Below, piece by piece: positions 15,852-23,662 of a DNA stretch of 54,462 nucleotides. The position numbers and the translations under genes are program-made. A model generated the notes under the pieces. It worked only from the letters and a program-made list of their open reading frames with translations. It did not search any database and had not been told where the DNA came from. Position 1 is the stretch's first letter. Each line of letters begins with the position of its first letter. Source of the stretch: UMGS172 sp045649545. GTDB taxonomy: Bacteria > Bacillota > Clostridia > Oscillospirales > Acutalibacteraceae. The DNA lies in NCBI GenBank assembly GCA_045649545.1, contig JAZRQE010000029.1, positions 1-54,462 of the forward strand, in the 5' to 3' direction.

Positions 15852-16838
15852 ATGAAAAAAAGCACTAAAGGTATACTTGTTGCTGCCGGAGTTTGTACTG
15901 CGGCTTTGGCGGGTGCTGTGTATCTTTCCGGACGGCTGCTTGTCGATGCGGCGGTAAAAAGGGAAGGCGTTAAGATTAAACTGCCTCAAAAGTTTCAATC
16001 TAAAATTTCGGGCGGTATGTTGGACGACCCTCATGTTAAAGATATTGCTGCAGCTGCCGAAAAAGCGAAAAAACTTCCCGTTGAACAAGTGTCAATTTTA
16101 AGCGATGACGGTCTTAATTTGACCGGCAGTTTGTACCGTTGTGATAAACCAAAGAGAATTGTTATTGCAATGCATGGCTGGAGGTCTAATTGGTGGACCG
16201 ATTTTAGCTGTTCCGTTAATTTCCTGCATGATGAAAACTGTATGATGCTTATGCCCGACCAAAGAGGCACAAATGACAGTGAGGGCGAACATATTGGTTT
16301 TGGTATCCTGGAAAGAAACGACTGTGCATTATGGGTTAAATATATCGTAGAACGTTTTGGTCACGATTTACCTATTTATCTGTTGGGCATTTCCATGGGT
16401 GCAACAACCGTTCTTATGACATCAGGATGTGAGTTACCGGATTGCGTTAAGGGTATTATTTCCGATTGCGGATTCACTTCACCTCATGCCATTTGGAAAC
16501 ATGTGTTGGATAATAATTTGAGAATGAATGAAAAACTTATGTATCCGATTGCTAATGCCATTCTTAAACGCGAAGCGAATTTTAGCGGGGACGATTATTC
16601 AACGGTTGACGCTTTGAAGGTCAATACCCGACCTGTTTTGTTTATTCACGGCTCTGACGATAAGTTTGTGCCGATTGATATGACGTTTGAAAATTACCTT
16701 GCGACTTCGGCACCGAAACAGTTGCTGATTGTTCCGGGTGCCGGTCACGGTATGAGTTATGTTAAAGAAACGGTAAGCTACCAAAAGGCAGTTCGCAAGT
16801 TTTTTAGAAAATGCGAAAATAATCAATGGGATAATTAA
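15852..16838 (+). CDS. Alpha/beta hydrolase with N-terminal membrane anchor
   Basis: A 328-residue hydrolase of the type often annotated as YqkD/BAAT-like peptidase S9 relatives. A hydrophobic N-terminus (about 7-30) suggests a signal anchor and an extracellular enzyme. The catalytic triad can be read as Ser181 (Gly-Ile-Ser-Met-Gly), Asp270 (Gly-Ser-Asp-Asp-Lys) and His299 (Gly-Ala-Gly-His-Gly). The oxyanion region is His-Gly-Trp-Arg-Ser. The substrate is unknown. It closes the envelope cluster that begins at 11129 and is followed by a strong terminator. The ribosome binding site is CGGAGGAG. Confidence 0.82.
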   Translation: MKKSTKGILVAAGVCTAALAGAVYLSGRLLVDAAVKREGVKIKLPQKFQSKISGGMLDDPHVKDIAAAAEKAKKLPVEQVSILSDDGLNLTGSLYRCDKPKRIVIAMHGWRSNWWTDFSCSVNFLHDENCMMLMPDQRGTNDSEGEHIGFGILERNDCALWVKYIVERFGHDLPIYLLGISMGATTVLMTSGCELPDCVKGIISDCGFTSPHAIWKHVLDNNLRMNEKLMYPIANAILKREANFSGDDYSTVDALKVNTRPVLFIHGSDDKFVPIDMTFENYLATSAPKQLLIVPGAGHGMSYVKETVSYQKAVRKFFRKCENNQWDN

Positions 16839-16859
16839 ATTAATAAAAACTGATATAAA

Positions 16860-16891
16860 AAAACTCTCCGCAAAAAGCGGAGAGTTTTTTA
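16860..16891. terminator. Bidirectional terminator between convergent genes
   Basis: CTCTCCGC (16864-16871) and GCGGAGAG (16877-16884) form a perfect stem with an A5 loop. A runs lie before it and T runs after it, so it can end both the hydrolase operon (plus) and the solute-binding gene (minus). Confidence 0.92.
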
Positions 16892-16914
16892 TTAAGTAAG
16901 ATTATGTGCTGTAA

Positions 16915-18315
16915 TTATGCACCGTATTTAATACGGTCAGCTGCAATCTTATCAGCGATAAGCTGGTTACCACGCTCAACAGCAGTGTCAACGATATTGC
17001 TCATACTATCAAGAGTTGTTTTCATATCGTTTTTAGAAGAATTTCTGATAGCAGTGTAGAATGCTTTATCAACATCCGCATATTCAGCAAGAATTGCAAG
17101 CGGGTAGTCAAAGTTGAAGTATTTGTCATTAGGTGTTGCTTCGGTAATCTTATAGAAGAACTGACCTGCTTCAATAGAGAAGAAAGCATTTTCGAGGTCC
17201 CAGTTATTATAGTCCATCCAGTAACGGAGGAAGTAACCTGCAGCATCTGCATTGGGAGCACCGTCTACAATACCATGAGCACCGTAAATGGAAGAGATAA
17301 GACCTTTTTCACCTTCAGTGAATGAGGGTAACCAAGTAAAGCCTATATTTTCAAAGTCCATATCCTTGAAGTAACCTTTAGACTGTAAGCCGTAAGGTCC
17401 ACGGATGTAGAAACCGCATTTGCCATTCAAGAAAGCACCTTCGTGACCATCAAGGAGACCTTGTTCTTTAGCGTCAGCGTACCACTGATAAGCCTTTAAA
17501 AGGGTGGGGTCTTGAGTACCATTAGAGAATGTATGAGTATCGAAGTTATATTTAGTAATAGAAGTACCGACAGAACCGGCAAGAATATCCAATTGCAGGA
17601 AGATACCGGTATAATCATCGCCAAGTGCTTTAATGTCTTTTGCACATTTTAACATGGTATCCCAAGACCATGTGCCGTTTTCAAAATATTCTTCAGGGGT
17701 AGTATATCCATTTTCCTCAAACAAACTCTTATTATAGAATACCATATTACCATTTGCCATCGGATTACCTATGGTGTTAAGGTAATAAATGTTACCCTCG
17801 ATAGTAGCATCCTGAAGGAAAATCTGGTCAAAACGAGGGTCCTTAAGCTCAACAGAAGAAACCTTGTTTATAGGAGCAGCAATCTGAAGAGTGATAGGGA
17901 AAGCACCGCTACTTTCATTAGAGATGAATACGTCAGGAATATCTTTAGCAGCAATTTTAGTCATGATTTCCTGAACATAGCTGAGCTGTCCAACATAGTA
18001 AAGTTCAACGTCAATGCCGATATCTTTTTTGACGTTCGAAAGTGTGTAACCACCGATATCATTCCATTGGTCAATCCAGGTGGCGTAACGAACAGTTACA
18101 CCCTTGCTTGTTTCGGGCATCTTTTCGTAGGGGTTGAAATCTTCCCAACCAGTCATATCAGGGTCGATACCTTCAATTGTACCGGAGTTAGAATTTGTGC
18201 TGGGTGTAGAAGAAGTTTTGTCTTTGTCTTTGTCTTTTTTGCCACCGCAAGCACTCATAACAGAAACCATTAAGCACAGTGCGAAAACAAGACAGAGAAT
18301 TCTCTTAAATGTCAT
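16915..18315 (-). CDS. Extracellular solute-binding lipoprotein (family 1, sugar ABC type)
   Basis: A 466-residue lipoprotein. The signal peptide ends in Met-Ser-Ala-Cys23, followed by a Lys/Asp-rich and Ser/Thr-rich linker. The rest has the two-lobed fold typical of family 1 sugar-binding proteins, including aromatic-rich segments and the Asp-Val-Phe-Ile-Ser-Asn-Glu region. It would capture a carbohydrate or similar ligand outside the membrane. No permease or ATPase genes are nearby, so it is an orphan that must share a transporter or act as a sensor. Start ATG 18315 is chosen because GGAGGTAA precedes it; an in-frame ATG at 18333 overlaps that site. A long leader precedes the gene. Confidence 0.85.
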   Translation of the reverse strand: MTFKRILCLVFALCLMVSVMSACGGKKDKDKDKTSSTPSTNSNSGTIEGIDPDMTGWEDFNPYEKMPETSKGVTVRYATWIDQWNDIGGYTLSNVKKDIGIDVELYYVGQLSYVQEIMTKIAAKDIPDVFISNESSGAFPITLQIAAPINKVSSVELKDPRFDQIFLQDATIEGNIYYLNTIGNPMANGNMVFYNKSLFEENGYTTPEEYFENGTWSWDTMLKCAKDIKALGDDYTGIFLQLDILAGSVGTSITKYNFDTHTFSNGTQDPTLLKAYQWYADAKEQGLLDGHEGAFLNGKCGFYIRGPYGLQSKGYFKDMDFENIGFTWLPSFTEGEKGLISSIYGAHGIVDGAPNADAAGYFLRYWMDYNNWDLENAFFSIEAGQFFYKITEATPNDKYFNFDYPLAILAEYADVDKAFYTAIRNSSKNDMKTTLDSMSNIVDTAVERGNQLIADKIAADRIKYGA

Positions 18316-18461
18316 TTTATAAATTACCTCCATATAAAAAATATTGGTCTTTCACGACATCTTTTAAGGGTTTACAAAACCTATAATCGGCATTAGGGTT
18401 GATAAACTTCTTCCAAGTTGTCTGTGATTACCAAAGCTTGAGCCTAAAGCCCGTTACTTTG
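18316..18461 (-). promoter_or_regulatory. Long structured leader of the binding-protein gene
   Basis: About 145 nt lie between the predicted transcription start and the start codon. Visible hairpins on the minus strand are CCTAAT-gccg-ATTATAGG and GGTTT-tgt-AAACC, with further pairing in the GGGCTTTAGGC / AGCTTTGG part. I could not match it to a riboswitch class known to me. It may be a regulatory RNA or merely a stable leader. Confidence 0.35.
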
Positions 18462-18468
18462 CAGGTTA

Positions 18469-18497
18469 ATTTTATCATATATGTAAAGAAAATGCAA
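18469..18497 (-). promoter_or_regulatory. Promoter for the solute-binding lipoprotein gene
   Basis: On the minus strand TTGCAT (18497-18492), 17 bases, TAAAAT (18474-18469). Confidence 0.6.
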
Positions 18498-18566
18498 TAG
18501 TAAAATCTGCTCAAAATCACATTTTTGTTGAAATTTAATCTTTTATTAATACAATTTTAGTTTATG

Positions 18567-18594
18567 TTGACAAAAATTATTATCGGGATATAAT
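18567..18594 (+). promoter_or_regulatory. Promoter for the phosphopantetheinyl transferase gene
   Basis: TTGACA (18567-18572), 16 bases, TATAAT (18589-18594), 35 bases before the start codon. Confidence 0.75.
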
Positions 18595-18629
18595 AAATAT
18601 ACCATTAAAAGGAAAAGAGGTGACAGAGA

Positions 18630-19262
18630 ATGACCGAGGTTTATTTGATGAAATTATTTGAGCCGAGCAGTGATTTGTATATGAAAATACTTGATTTTGT
18701 CGGTGAAGAGAAAATAAGTAAAATAGATAACATTAAAAGAAATAAAAATCAACTTCAAACACTAACAGCCGAGGCACTGTTGAGAGTTATTCTTTGTACC
18801 TATTTTGGTTTCACAAATGAAAATATAGTTTTTGAAAGAGATACCAACGGTAAACCGTATTTAAAAAATAAGTCAGTGCATTTTAATATTTCGCATTCTG
18901 AAAGTTTGGTGGCGGTTGCTGTTTCCGACCGAGATGTCGGTGTTGATTTGGAAAAAATACGTGAGGTTAATCCGAAACTTACCGATAGATATTTTACCGA
19001 AAATGAAAAAAAGTACATAAATGTCAAATCACCTGATTGGCAAACCCGATTTTTTGAAGTTTGGACTAAAAAAGAAGCAATTTTAAAAATGTCAGGTTTG
19101 GGACTTCGTGTTAAACTTAATGAGCTTGAAACAGAAGACTGTACCACTGTCAAAACTTTTAATTTAGATGGATTTGTGTTGTCGGTGTGCAGCGAAGACC
19201 AAAATATTCGCATAAACAATGATGACGATTGTCAAACAATTATATATAAACATTTTGAGTAA
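18630..19262 (+). CDS. 4'-phosphopantetheinyl transferase (Sfp type)
   Basis: A 210-residue enzyme that loads the phosphopantetheine arm of coenzyme A onto carrier proteins. Family motifs are intact: His84-Phe-Asn-Ile-Ser-His-Ser90, Val-Gly-Val-Asp106-Leu-Glu108, and Trp145-Thr-Lys-Lys-Glu149-Ala. Asp106, Glu108 and Glu149 are the expected magnesium ligands. The length and two-lobed pattern are those of the Sfp type, not the short AcpS type. No polyketide or non-ribosomal peptide gene lies in the window, so the partner could be the fatty-acid acyl carrier protein or a system elsewhere. The ribosome binding site is AGAGGTGAC. It has its own promoter. Confidence 0.87.
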   Translation: MTEVYLMKLFEPSSDLYMKILDFVGEEKISKIDNIKRNKNQLQTLTAEALLRVILCTYFGFTNENIVFERDTNGKPYLKNKSVHFNISHSESLVAVAVSDRDVGVDLEKIREVNPKLTDRYFTENEKKYINVKSPDWQTRFFEVWTKKEAILKMSGLGLRVKLNELETEDCTTVKTFNLDGFVLSVCSEDQNIRINNDDDCQTIIYKHFE

Positions 19263-19299
19263 TATTATATAAAAGATTTGTAAAATTTTAACTATTCTG

Positions 19300-19328
19300 T
19301 TGCACGGATTAGTTTGTTGTGTTATTAT
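19300..19328 (+). promoter_or_regulatory. Promoter for the AI-2E permease operon
   Basis: TTGCAC (19300-19305), 17 bases, TATTAT (19323-19328), 44 bases before the start codon. Confidence 0.55.
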
Positions 19329-19371
19329 AAAAGGGTAATTTCAAAGTCTTTTTATGAAAGGCGGCAGATAA

Positions 19372-20619
19372 ATGAAACGCGAGAATTTAAGCGATAAAAT
19401 AAAAGGAAAGTGGACCGGTGTCAAACCTGGTTGGCGTTCGTGTGCAATGGTTGGTATCAGTATTTTCGTACTGTACCTTTGTATAATATATTGGCCGGTA
19501 GCGTCAAAATTTTTAAAAGCACTTATTGGTGCCGCAACACCGGTGTTGGTGGGTTGTATAATTGCCTATCCGCTTAATATTTTAATGTCGTTTTATGAGC
19601 GGCATTGGTTTCCTAAATCTAATAAAACTGCCGCAATTAAAACCCGCAGACCTGTATGCTTAATCTTGGCAATTATTACCTTGTTGGCAATTGTTGCTTT
19701 GGTTATCGGTTTAGTGCTGCCGCAGTTTATAGAATGCATCAAGTTAATAATCAATTATATTCCTGCGGCCACCGGCAATGTTGTTGTCTTTTTGGAAAAA
19801 TACGATATTTTAAACGATAAGACTGTTGAGTATATTAAATCAATAGATTGGCAGGCTTGGATAAGCAAAGCCGTTTCTGTGTTTACCAGTGGTATCGGTA
19901 ATGTTGTTGAGGTTGTATTTGTAACTATAACTTCGGTATTTTCCGGTATTGTTACTGCACTTTTGAGTATTATCTTTGCCGGTTACATTTTGGTGGGCAA
20001 GAATAAACTTGGTAGTCAGATTGACCGCGCAATAAAATGTTATATTGCTGATAAGTGGTACAGGAGAATTAAATATTTTGTGAAAGTGTTGGATGAATGC
20101 TTCCATAAATATATAGTAGGGCAGTGCGTTGAGGCGGTTATTTTAGGTGTTCTCTGTACAGTTGGTATGTTGATTTTACAGTTGCCTTATGCACCAATGG
20201 TTGGTGCATTGATAGCATTAACCGCGTTAGTTCCTATAGCGGGTGCTTATATCGGTGCCGGGGTCGGTGCATTCCTTATACTTATGGTTTCACCGGTTAA
20301 AGCGGTTATTTTTATTATATTTATTATAATTCTTCAACAACTTGAGGGTAATTTGATTTATCCGAAAGTGGTTGGCTCATCAATTGGTTTGCCCGGTATT
20401 TGGGTGTTGGCTGCTGTTACTATTGGTGGCGGTGTTATGGGAGTTGGCGGTATGCTTTTAGGCGTTCCTTTGGCTGCAGCTCTTTATAAAATAATTCGCA
20501 ACGATGTATATAAAAACCTTAATGTTTCTTCAGAAATCATAGAAGGAGATGCTGAAAATGCAGACCAAAGTTCAGCCAAAACCCCAAAAAGAGGTAAAGG
20601 CAGTAACAAAGACAACTGA
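19372..20619 (+). CDS. AI-2E family membrane transporter
   Basis: A 415-residue integral membrane protein of the AI-2E/YdiK/TqsA family. It has about eight helices, a polar segment in the middle (about 130-180), and the characteristic Pro-Met-Val-Gly-Ala-Leu-Ile-Ala and Gln-Gln-Leu-Glu-Gly-Asn-Leu-Ile-Tyr-Pro-Lys-Val blocks near the C-terminus. Members export small molecules or ions; despite the name few handle autoinducer-2, so the substrate is open. The C-terminal tail is short and charged, and its coding sequence overlaps the next gene by 62 bases in another frame. Confidence 0.85.
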   Translation: MKRENLSDKIKGKWTGVKPGWRSCAMVGISIFVLYLCIIYWPVASKFLKALIGAATPVLVGCIIAYPLNILMSFYERHWFPKSNKTAAIKTRRPVCLILAIITLLAIVALVIGLVLPQFIECIKLIINYIPAATGNVVVFLEKYDILNDKTVEYIKSIDWQAWISKAVSVFTSGIGNVVEVVFVTITSVFSGIVTALLSIIFAGYILVGKNKLGSQIDRAIKCYIADKWYRRIKYFVKVLDECFHKYIVGQCVEAVILGVLCTVGMLILQLPYAPMVGALIALTALVPIAGAYIGAGVGAFLILMVSPVKAVIFIIFIIILQQLEGNLIYPKVVGSSIGLPGIWVLAAVTIGGGVMGVGGMLLGVPLAAALYKIIRNDVYKNLNVSSEIIEGDAENADQSSAKTPKRGKGSNKDN

Positions 20620-21154
20620 ATACAGCAAGAAGATACTAACTGTACCTAATGTATTGTCATTCGTAAGAATTGCAATGATACCGCTGATTGTTTGCAGTTA
20701 TTTAGTTCTGAAAAATTATGTGTTATCTGCGGTTTTGCTTGTTTTGTCAGGACTTACGGATGCTCTTGACGGTTTTATAGCACGCAGGTTTAATATGATT
20801 AGCGAGTTTGGTAAGGCACTAGACCCTATAGCAGATAAACTTACTCAAGCATCGGTGCTTTTGTGTTTAGTAAGCCGTTTTCCTTTCATTTTAATTGCAT
20901 TTTCGGTGCTGTTTATTAAGGAGTTTTTTAACGGGCTCGGTAATTTAAAACTTATTAATTCAACCGGTCATGTTCACGGTGCTTTGTGGCACGGAAAATT
21001 ATGCACTGCACTTCTTTATACAGTTATGTTTATACATATCGTTTGGTATAATATTCCTCACACCGTTTCATATATATTGATTAGCTTGTGTATAGCCGTA
21101 ATGGTCTTGTCCTTTGTGTTATATACATTAAGAAATATTAAATACAATAAATAA
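20558..21154 (+). CDS. CDP-alcohol phosphatidyltransferase (PgsA-like)
   Basis: A 198-residue membrane enzyme that joins a CDP-activated lipid to an alcohol. The full family signature is present: Asp68-x2-Asp71-Gly-x2-Ala-Arg76-x8-Gly85-x3-Asp89-x3-Asp93. A basic, soluble N-terminus (1-25) precedes the Asn-x-Leu-Ser-x2-Arg segment. By likeness to PgsA, the product could be phosphatidylglycerol phosphate, but cardiolipin or inositol lipid synthesis cannot be excluded. I chose ATG 20558 because AGAAGGAG is correctly spaced from it, whereas the in-frame ATG at 20549 sits directly against that site. The gene overlaps the permease frame by 62 bases. Confidence 0.82.
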   Translation: MQTKVQPKPQKEVKAVTKTTEYSKKILTVPNVLSFVRIAMIPLIVCSYLVLKNYVLSAVLLVLSGLTDALDGFIARRFNMISEFGKALDPIADKLTQASVLLCLVSRFPFILIAFSVLFIKEFFNGLGNLKLINSTGHVHGALWHGKLCTALLYTVMFIHIVWYNIPHTVSYILISLCIAVMVLSFVLYTLRNIKYNK

Positions 21155-21163
21155 TTATTTTTT

Positions 21164-21196
21164 AAAGGCCGTTCATTGAACGGTCTTTTGTTTTTT
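21164..21196 (+). terminator. Terminator after the PgsA-like gene
   Basis: AAAGGCCGTTC and GAACGGTCTTT form an 11-bp stem (one G-U) with an ATT loop, followed by a T-rich tract. Confidence 0.82.
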
Positions 21197-21286
21197 AAGT
21201 GCCTTTATTTCTTAAATTATCATAATATGTATGGGTAGGATTATATTTATTACCCATTTTAGGAAAACAAAACGGAGGGATGAAAA

Positions 21287-21499
21287 ATGAATAAGGTCAA
21301 ATTTGTTACAACTACTTCGACCTTTAGTAATAAAGGCCGTGAAATATTAAAGCAATACGGCATTTCGGCTGAAATTAAAAAGGTACAAGGCGGAACTGCC
21401 GCGGGATGTCTTTTCGGTATAGTTGTTTCGGTTGATGATGCTCAAAAAGCAAAGGAAATATTAGAGCAAAACAATATTAAGATAATTCTGATAGAATGA
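21287..21499 (+). CDS. DUF3343 family protein, putative sulfur or selenium carrier
   Basis: A 70-residue protein with a ferredoxin-like alpha/beta pattern. Its family is often annotated as a putative Se/S carrier. A single cysteine, Cys41, sits after Gly-Gly-Thr-Ala-Ala-Gly and is the likely carrier residue. It lies 23 bases before a cysteine-desulfurase-like gene, a pairing consistent with passing persulfide sulfur (or selenium) from the enzyme to an acceptor. The ribosome binding site is ACGGAGGGATG. Function is inferred from the family and the neighbour, not demonstrated. Confidence 0.8.
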   Translation: MNKVKFVTTTSTFSNKGREILKQYGISAEIKKVQGGTAAGCLFGIVVSVDDAQKAKEILEQNNIKIILIE

Positions 21500-21522
21500 G
21501 TCTTTAAAAAGGAGGTGAGAAA

Positions 21523-22665
21523 GTGATTTATTTTGATAATGCCGCAACCACCGGGGTTAAGCCGATTGAGGTGCAAAACGCTGTAAAAAAGGCGTTAAGG
21601 GTGTACTCTGTTAACCCCGGACGCGGAGGTTATGATGCATCGGTAATGTGTTCCGAAATGATTTATAACACAAGAAAAAAACTATCTGACTTTTTTAATG
21701 CAAACGCACCCGAAAGGGTCATTTTTACTCCAAACTGTACAACTGCATTAAATACAGTTATAAAAGGTATATGCCGTCCGGGTGACCATATTGTAACCTC
21801 AAGTTTAGAGCATAACGCTGTTGCACGTCCTTTGTATAAGCTTGAAAGAGCAGGAGCCGATATTGACTATGCTGAGGTTATATTCGGTGACCGGGACGCC
21901 ACGGTGCGTTCGTTTGAAAGGCTTATTCGACCAGATACTAGATTGGTAATATGTACTCATGCATCTAATGTCACCGGTGAGGTCTTGCCCATTCGCGAAA
22001 TCGGTAAGATTTGTGCCGAAAGGGGTGTGCCTTTTGCTGTTGATGCCGCACAAACGGCAGGTGTATTGGATATTGATATGCTAAAGATGAAGATTGATTA
22101 TCTTTGCATAGCACCGCATAAGGGACTTTACGCACCTATGGGCACAGGTGTGTTGATAGCATTGGGTAAAATTCCCGAAACGTTAACCGAGGGTGGTACA
22201 GGTTCAATGTCTATAAGTTACGAACAACCGGAGGATTACCCCGAAAGGTTTGAAAGTGGCACATTAAATGTGCCGGGTATAATAGGCATTTCGGCAGGCT
22301 TGGATTTTATAAATAAACGCAAAAGAGATAATATTTACCGTCACGAATTAGGGATTATGCAGCATATCTATGACAGCCTTAATTCTATTAGAGGTGTGCA
22401 GCTTTATACAAAAAGACCTGAATACGGGAGTTTTGTACCAACGCTGTCTTTTAATATAAGAAATAAGGATAGCACTTCGGTTGCTTCAATGCTTGCTGAA
22501 AAAGGAATTGCTGTCAGAGCAGGACTCCATTGTGCACCGATGGCACATCGAAGAATAGGCACAGTGGACAGCGGAACGGTAAGAATTTGTTTGTCTGCTT
22601 TTAATAATTTAAAAGAAGCGGATATTTTTATTAATACTGTGAAAAACTTTACAAAAATGTTATAA
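21523..22665 (+). CDS. Class V aminotransferase, cysteine desulfurase family
   Basis: A 380-residue PLP enzyme related to IscS/SufS/CsdA. The Schiff-base lysine is Lys200 (Ala-Pro-His-Lys-Gly), with His98 and Asp174 as cofactor contacts. A cysteine lies at the expected active loop, Cys337 in Arg-Ala-Gly-Leu-His-Cys-Ala-Pro, as in SufS-type (group II) enzymes. It would release sulfur from cysteine as a persulfide. The gene uses a GTG start with AAGGAGGTGAG upstream and follows the DUF3343 carrier. It may supply the two-gene Fe-S scaffold encoded at 3.4-5.0 kb, tRNA thiolation or selenium use; the sequence does not decide. Confidence 0.85.
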   Translation: MIYFDNAATTGVKPIEVQNAVKKALRVYSVNPGRGGYDASVMCSEMIYNTRKKLSDFFNANAPERVIFTPNCTTALNTVIKGICRPGDHIVTSSLEHNAVARPLYKLERAGADIDYAEVIFGDRDATVRSFERLIRPDTRLVICTHASNVTGEVLPIREIGKICAERGVPFAVDAAQTAGVLDIDMLKMKIDYLCIAPHKGLYAPMGTGVLIALGKIPETLTEGGTGSMSISYEQPEDYPERFESGTLNVPGIIGISAGLDFINKRKRDNIYRHELGIMQHIYDSLNSIRGVQLYTKRPEYGSFVPTLSFNIRNKDSTSVASMLAEKGIAVRAGLHCAPMAHRRIGTVDSGTVRICLSAFNNLKEADIFINTVKNFTKML

Positions 22666-22682
22666 AAATTGTAAAATTTCTA

Positions 22683-22712
22683 TTGATTATAGTGCCTGAC
22701 TTATGTTACAAT
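22683..22712 (+). promoter_or_regulatory. Promoter for cdaA
   Basis: TTGATT (22683-22688), 18 bases, TACAAT (22707-22712) with an extended TGT before the -10. Confidence 0.55.
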
Positions 22713-22747
22713 ACAGTTGTATAAGAATAATGAAAGGATGTGAGAGT

Positions 22748-23632
22748 ATGCAGGCGTTTTTTGCTGGGTTATGGAATAATATATCCGGCTTTTTTAAACA
22801 ACTTTTAATGGCTTTTGCCGATGTGCGTTTTGTTGATATTCTCGATATCCTTATTGTTGCGTATGTAATATATAAGGCAATAGGCTTCTTGAAAGAAACG
22901 AGAGCAAAGGTTCTTATAAAAGGTCTTGGTCTTTTACTTGCAATTTGGTTTGTTGCACAATGGCTTGACCTTATCAGTATTAAGTGGTTGCTTAATAAAT
23001 TCTTCAATTATGCAATTATTGCTATCGCTATCATATTCCAACCTGAACTTCGCAGTGCTTTGGAACGTGTCGGTCATTCGTCGTTAAGCCGTTTCGGTGT
23101 CGGTGGTGATACCGATGAAGCTTCAAGTGTTAAATGCATTGATGAAGTTTGTAAAGCGTGTGCTTCTATGCAGGAGCAGAAAATCGGTGCGTTGATAGTG
23201 TTTGAACGTTCAACACCTCTTGGTGAGGTTATCTTGACCGGTACTAAAATTGATGCTACCGTTTCGGCAGAACTTGTAGGAAACATTTTCTATCCGAAAT
23301 CACCTTTGCATGACGGCGGTATGGTTATACGTGATGACCGTATTGCTTCAGCGGGTTGTATTTTACCGTTGACATCGAATAATGAGTTGAGCAAGGAACT
23401 CGGCACTCGTCACCGTGCAGCGGTGGGTATGAGTGAGACTTCGGATGCTGTCGTTGTTGTTGTTTCGGAGGAAACCGGTATTATATCGGTTTGTATCGGC
23501 GGTAATATTGTGAGAAACTTCAATCAAATGAGTTTGCGTGAAAAGCTTTACTCTGAACTTATTACAGTTAAAAATGTTGAAAAGAAGAGTCTTTTAACAA
23601 GAATACTTTCTATATTTAAAAAGGGCGAGTAA
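22748..23632 (+). CDS. cdaA: Diadenylate cyclase CdaA
   Basis: CdaA makes the second messenger c-di-AMP from two ATP. Three N-terminal membrane helices (about 30-50, 58-72, 84-97) are followed by a short coiled segment and the DAC domain (105-265). The substrate motif usually written Asp-Gly-Ala is Asp189-Gly-Gly191 here, and Arg221-His-Arg223 is intact. The length (295) is near that of other CdaA proteins. I chose ATG 22748 because GAAAGGATG precedes it; the frame is open 15 codons further up. The CdaR regulator follows 30 bases later. The usual third gene, glmM, is not next to it. Confidence 0.9.
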   Translation: MQAFFAGLWNNISGFFKQLLMAFADVRFVDILDILIVAYVIYKAIGFLKETRAKVLIKGLGLLLAIWFVAQWLDLISIKWLLNKFFNYAIIAIAIIFQPELRSALERVGHSSLSRFGVGGDTDEASSVKCIDEVCKACASMQEQKIGALIVFERSTPLGEVILTGTKIDATVSAELVGNIFYPKSPLHDGGMVIRDDRIASAGCILPLTSNNELSKELGTRHRAAVGMSETSDAVVVVVSEETGIISVCIGGNIVRNFNQMSLREKLYSELITVKNVEKKSLLTRILSIFKKGE

Positions 23633-23662
23633 TATTATTATTTTGAAAGGATGTGACGGCAA

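Noticed and set aside
18316..18461. Known riboswitch (c-di-GMP, THF, T-box)
   Set aside because: Core motifs of these classes could not be found; left as an unassigned leader.
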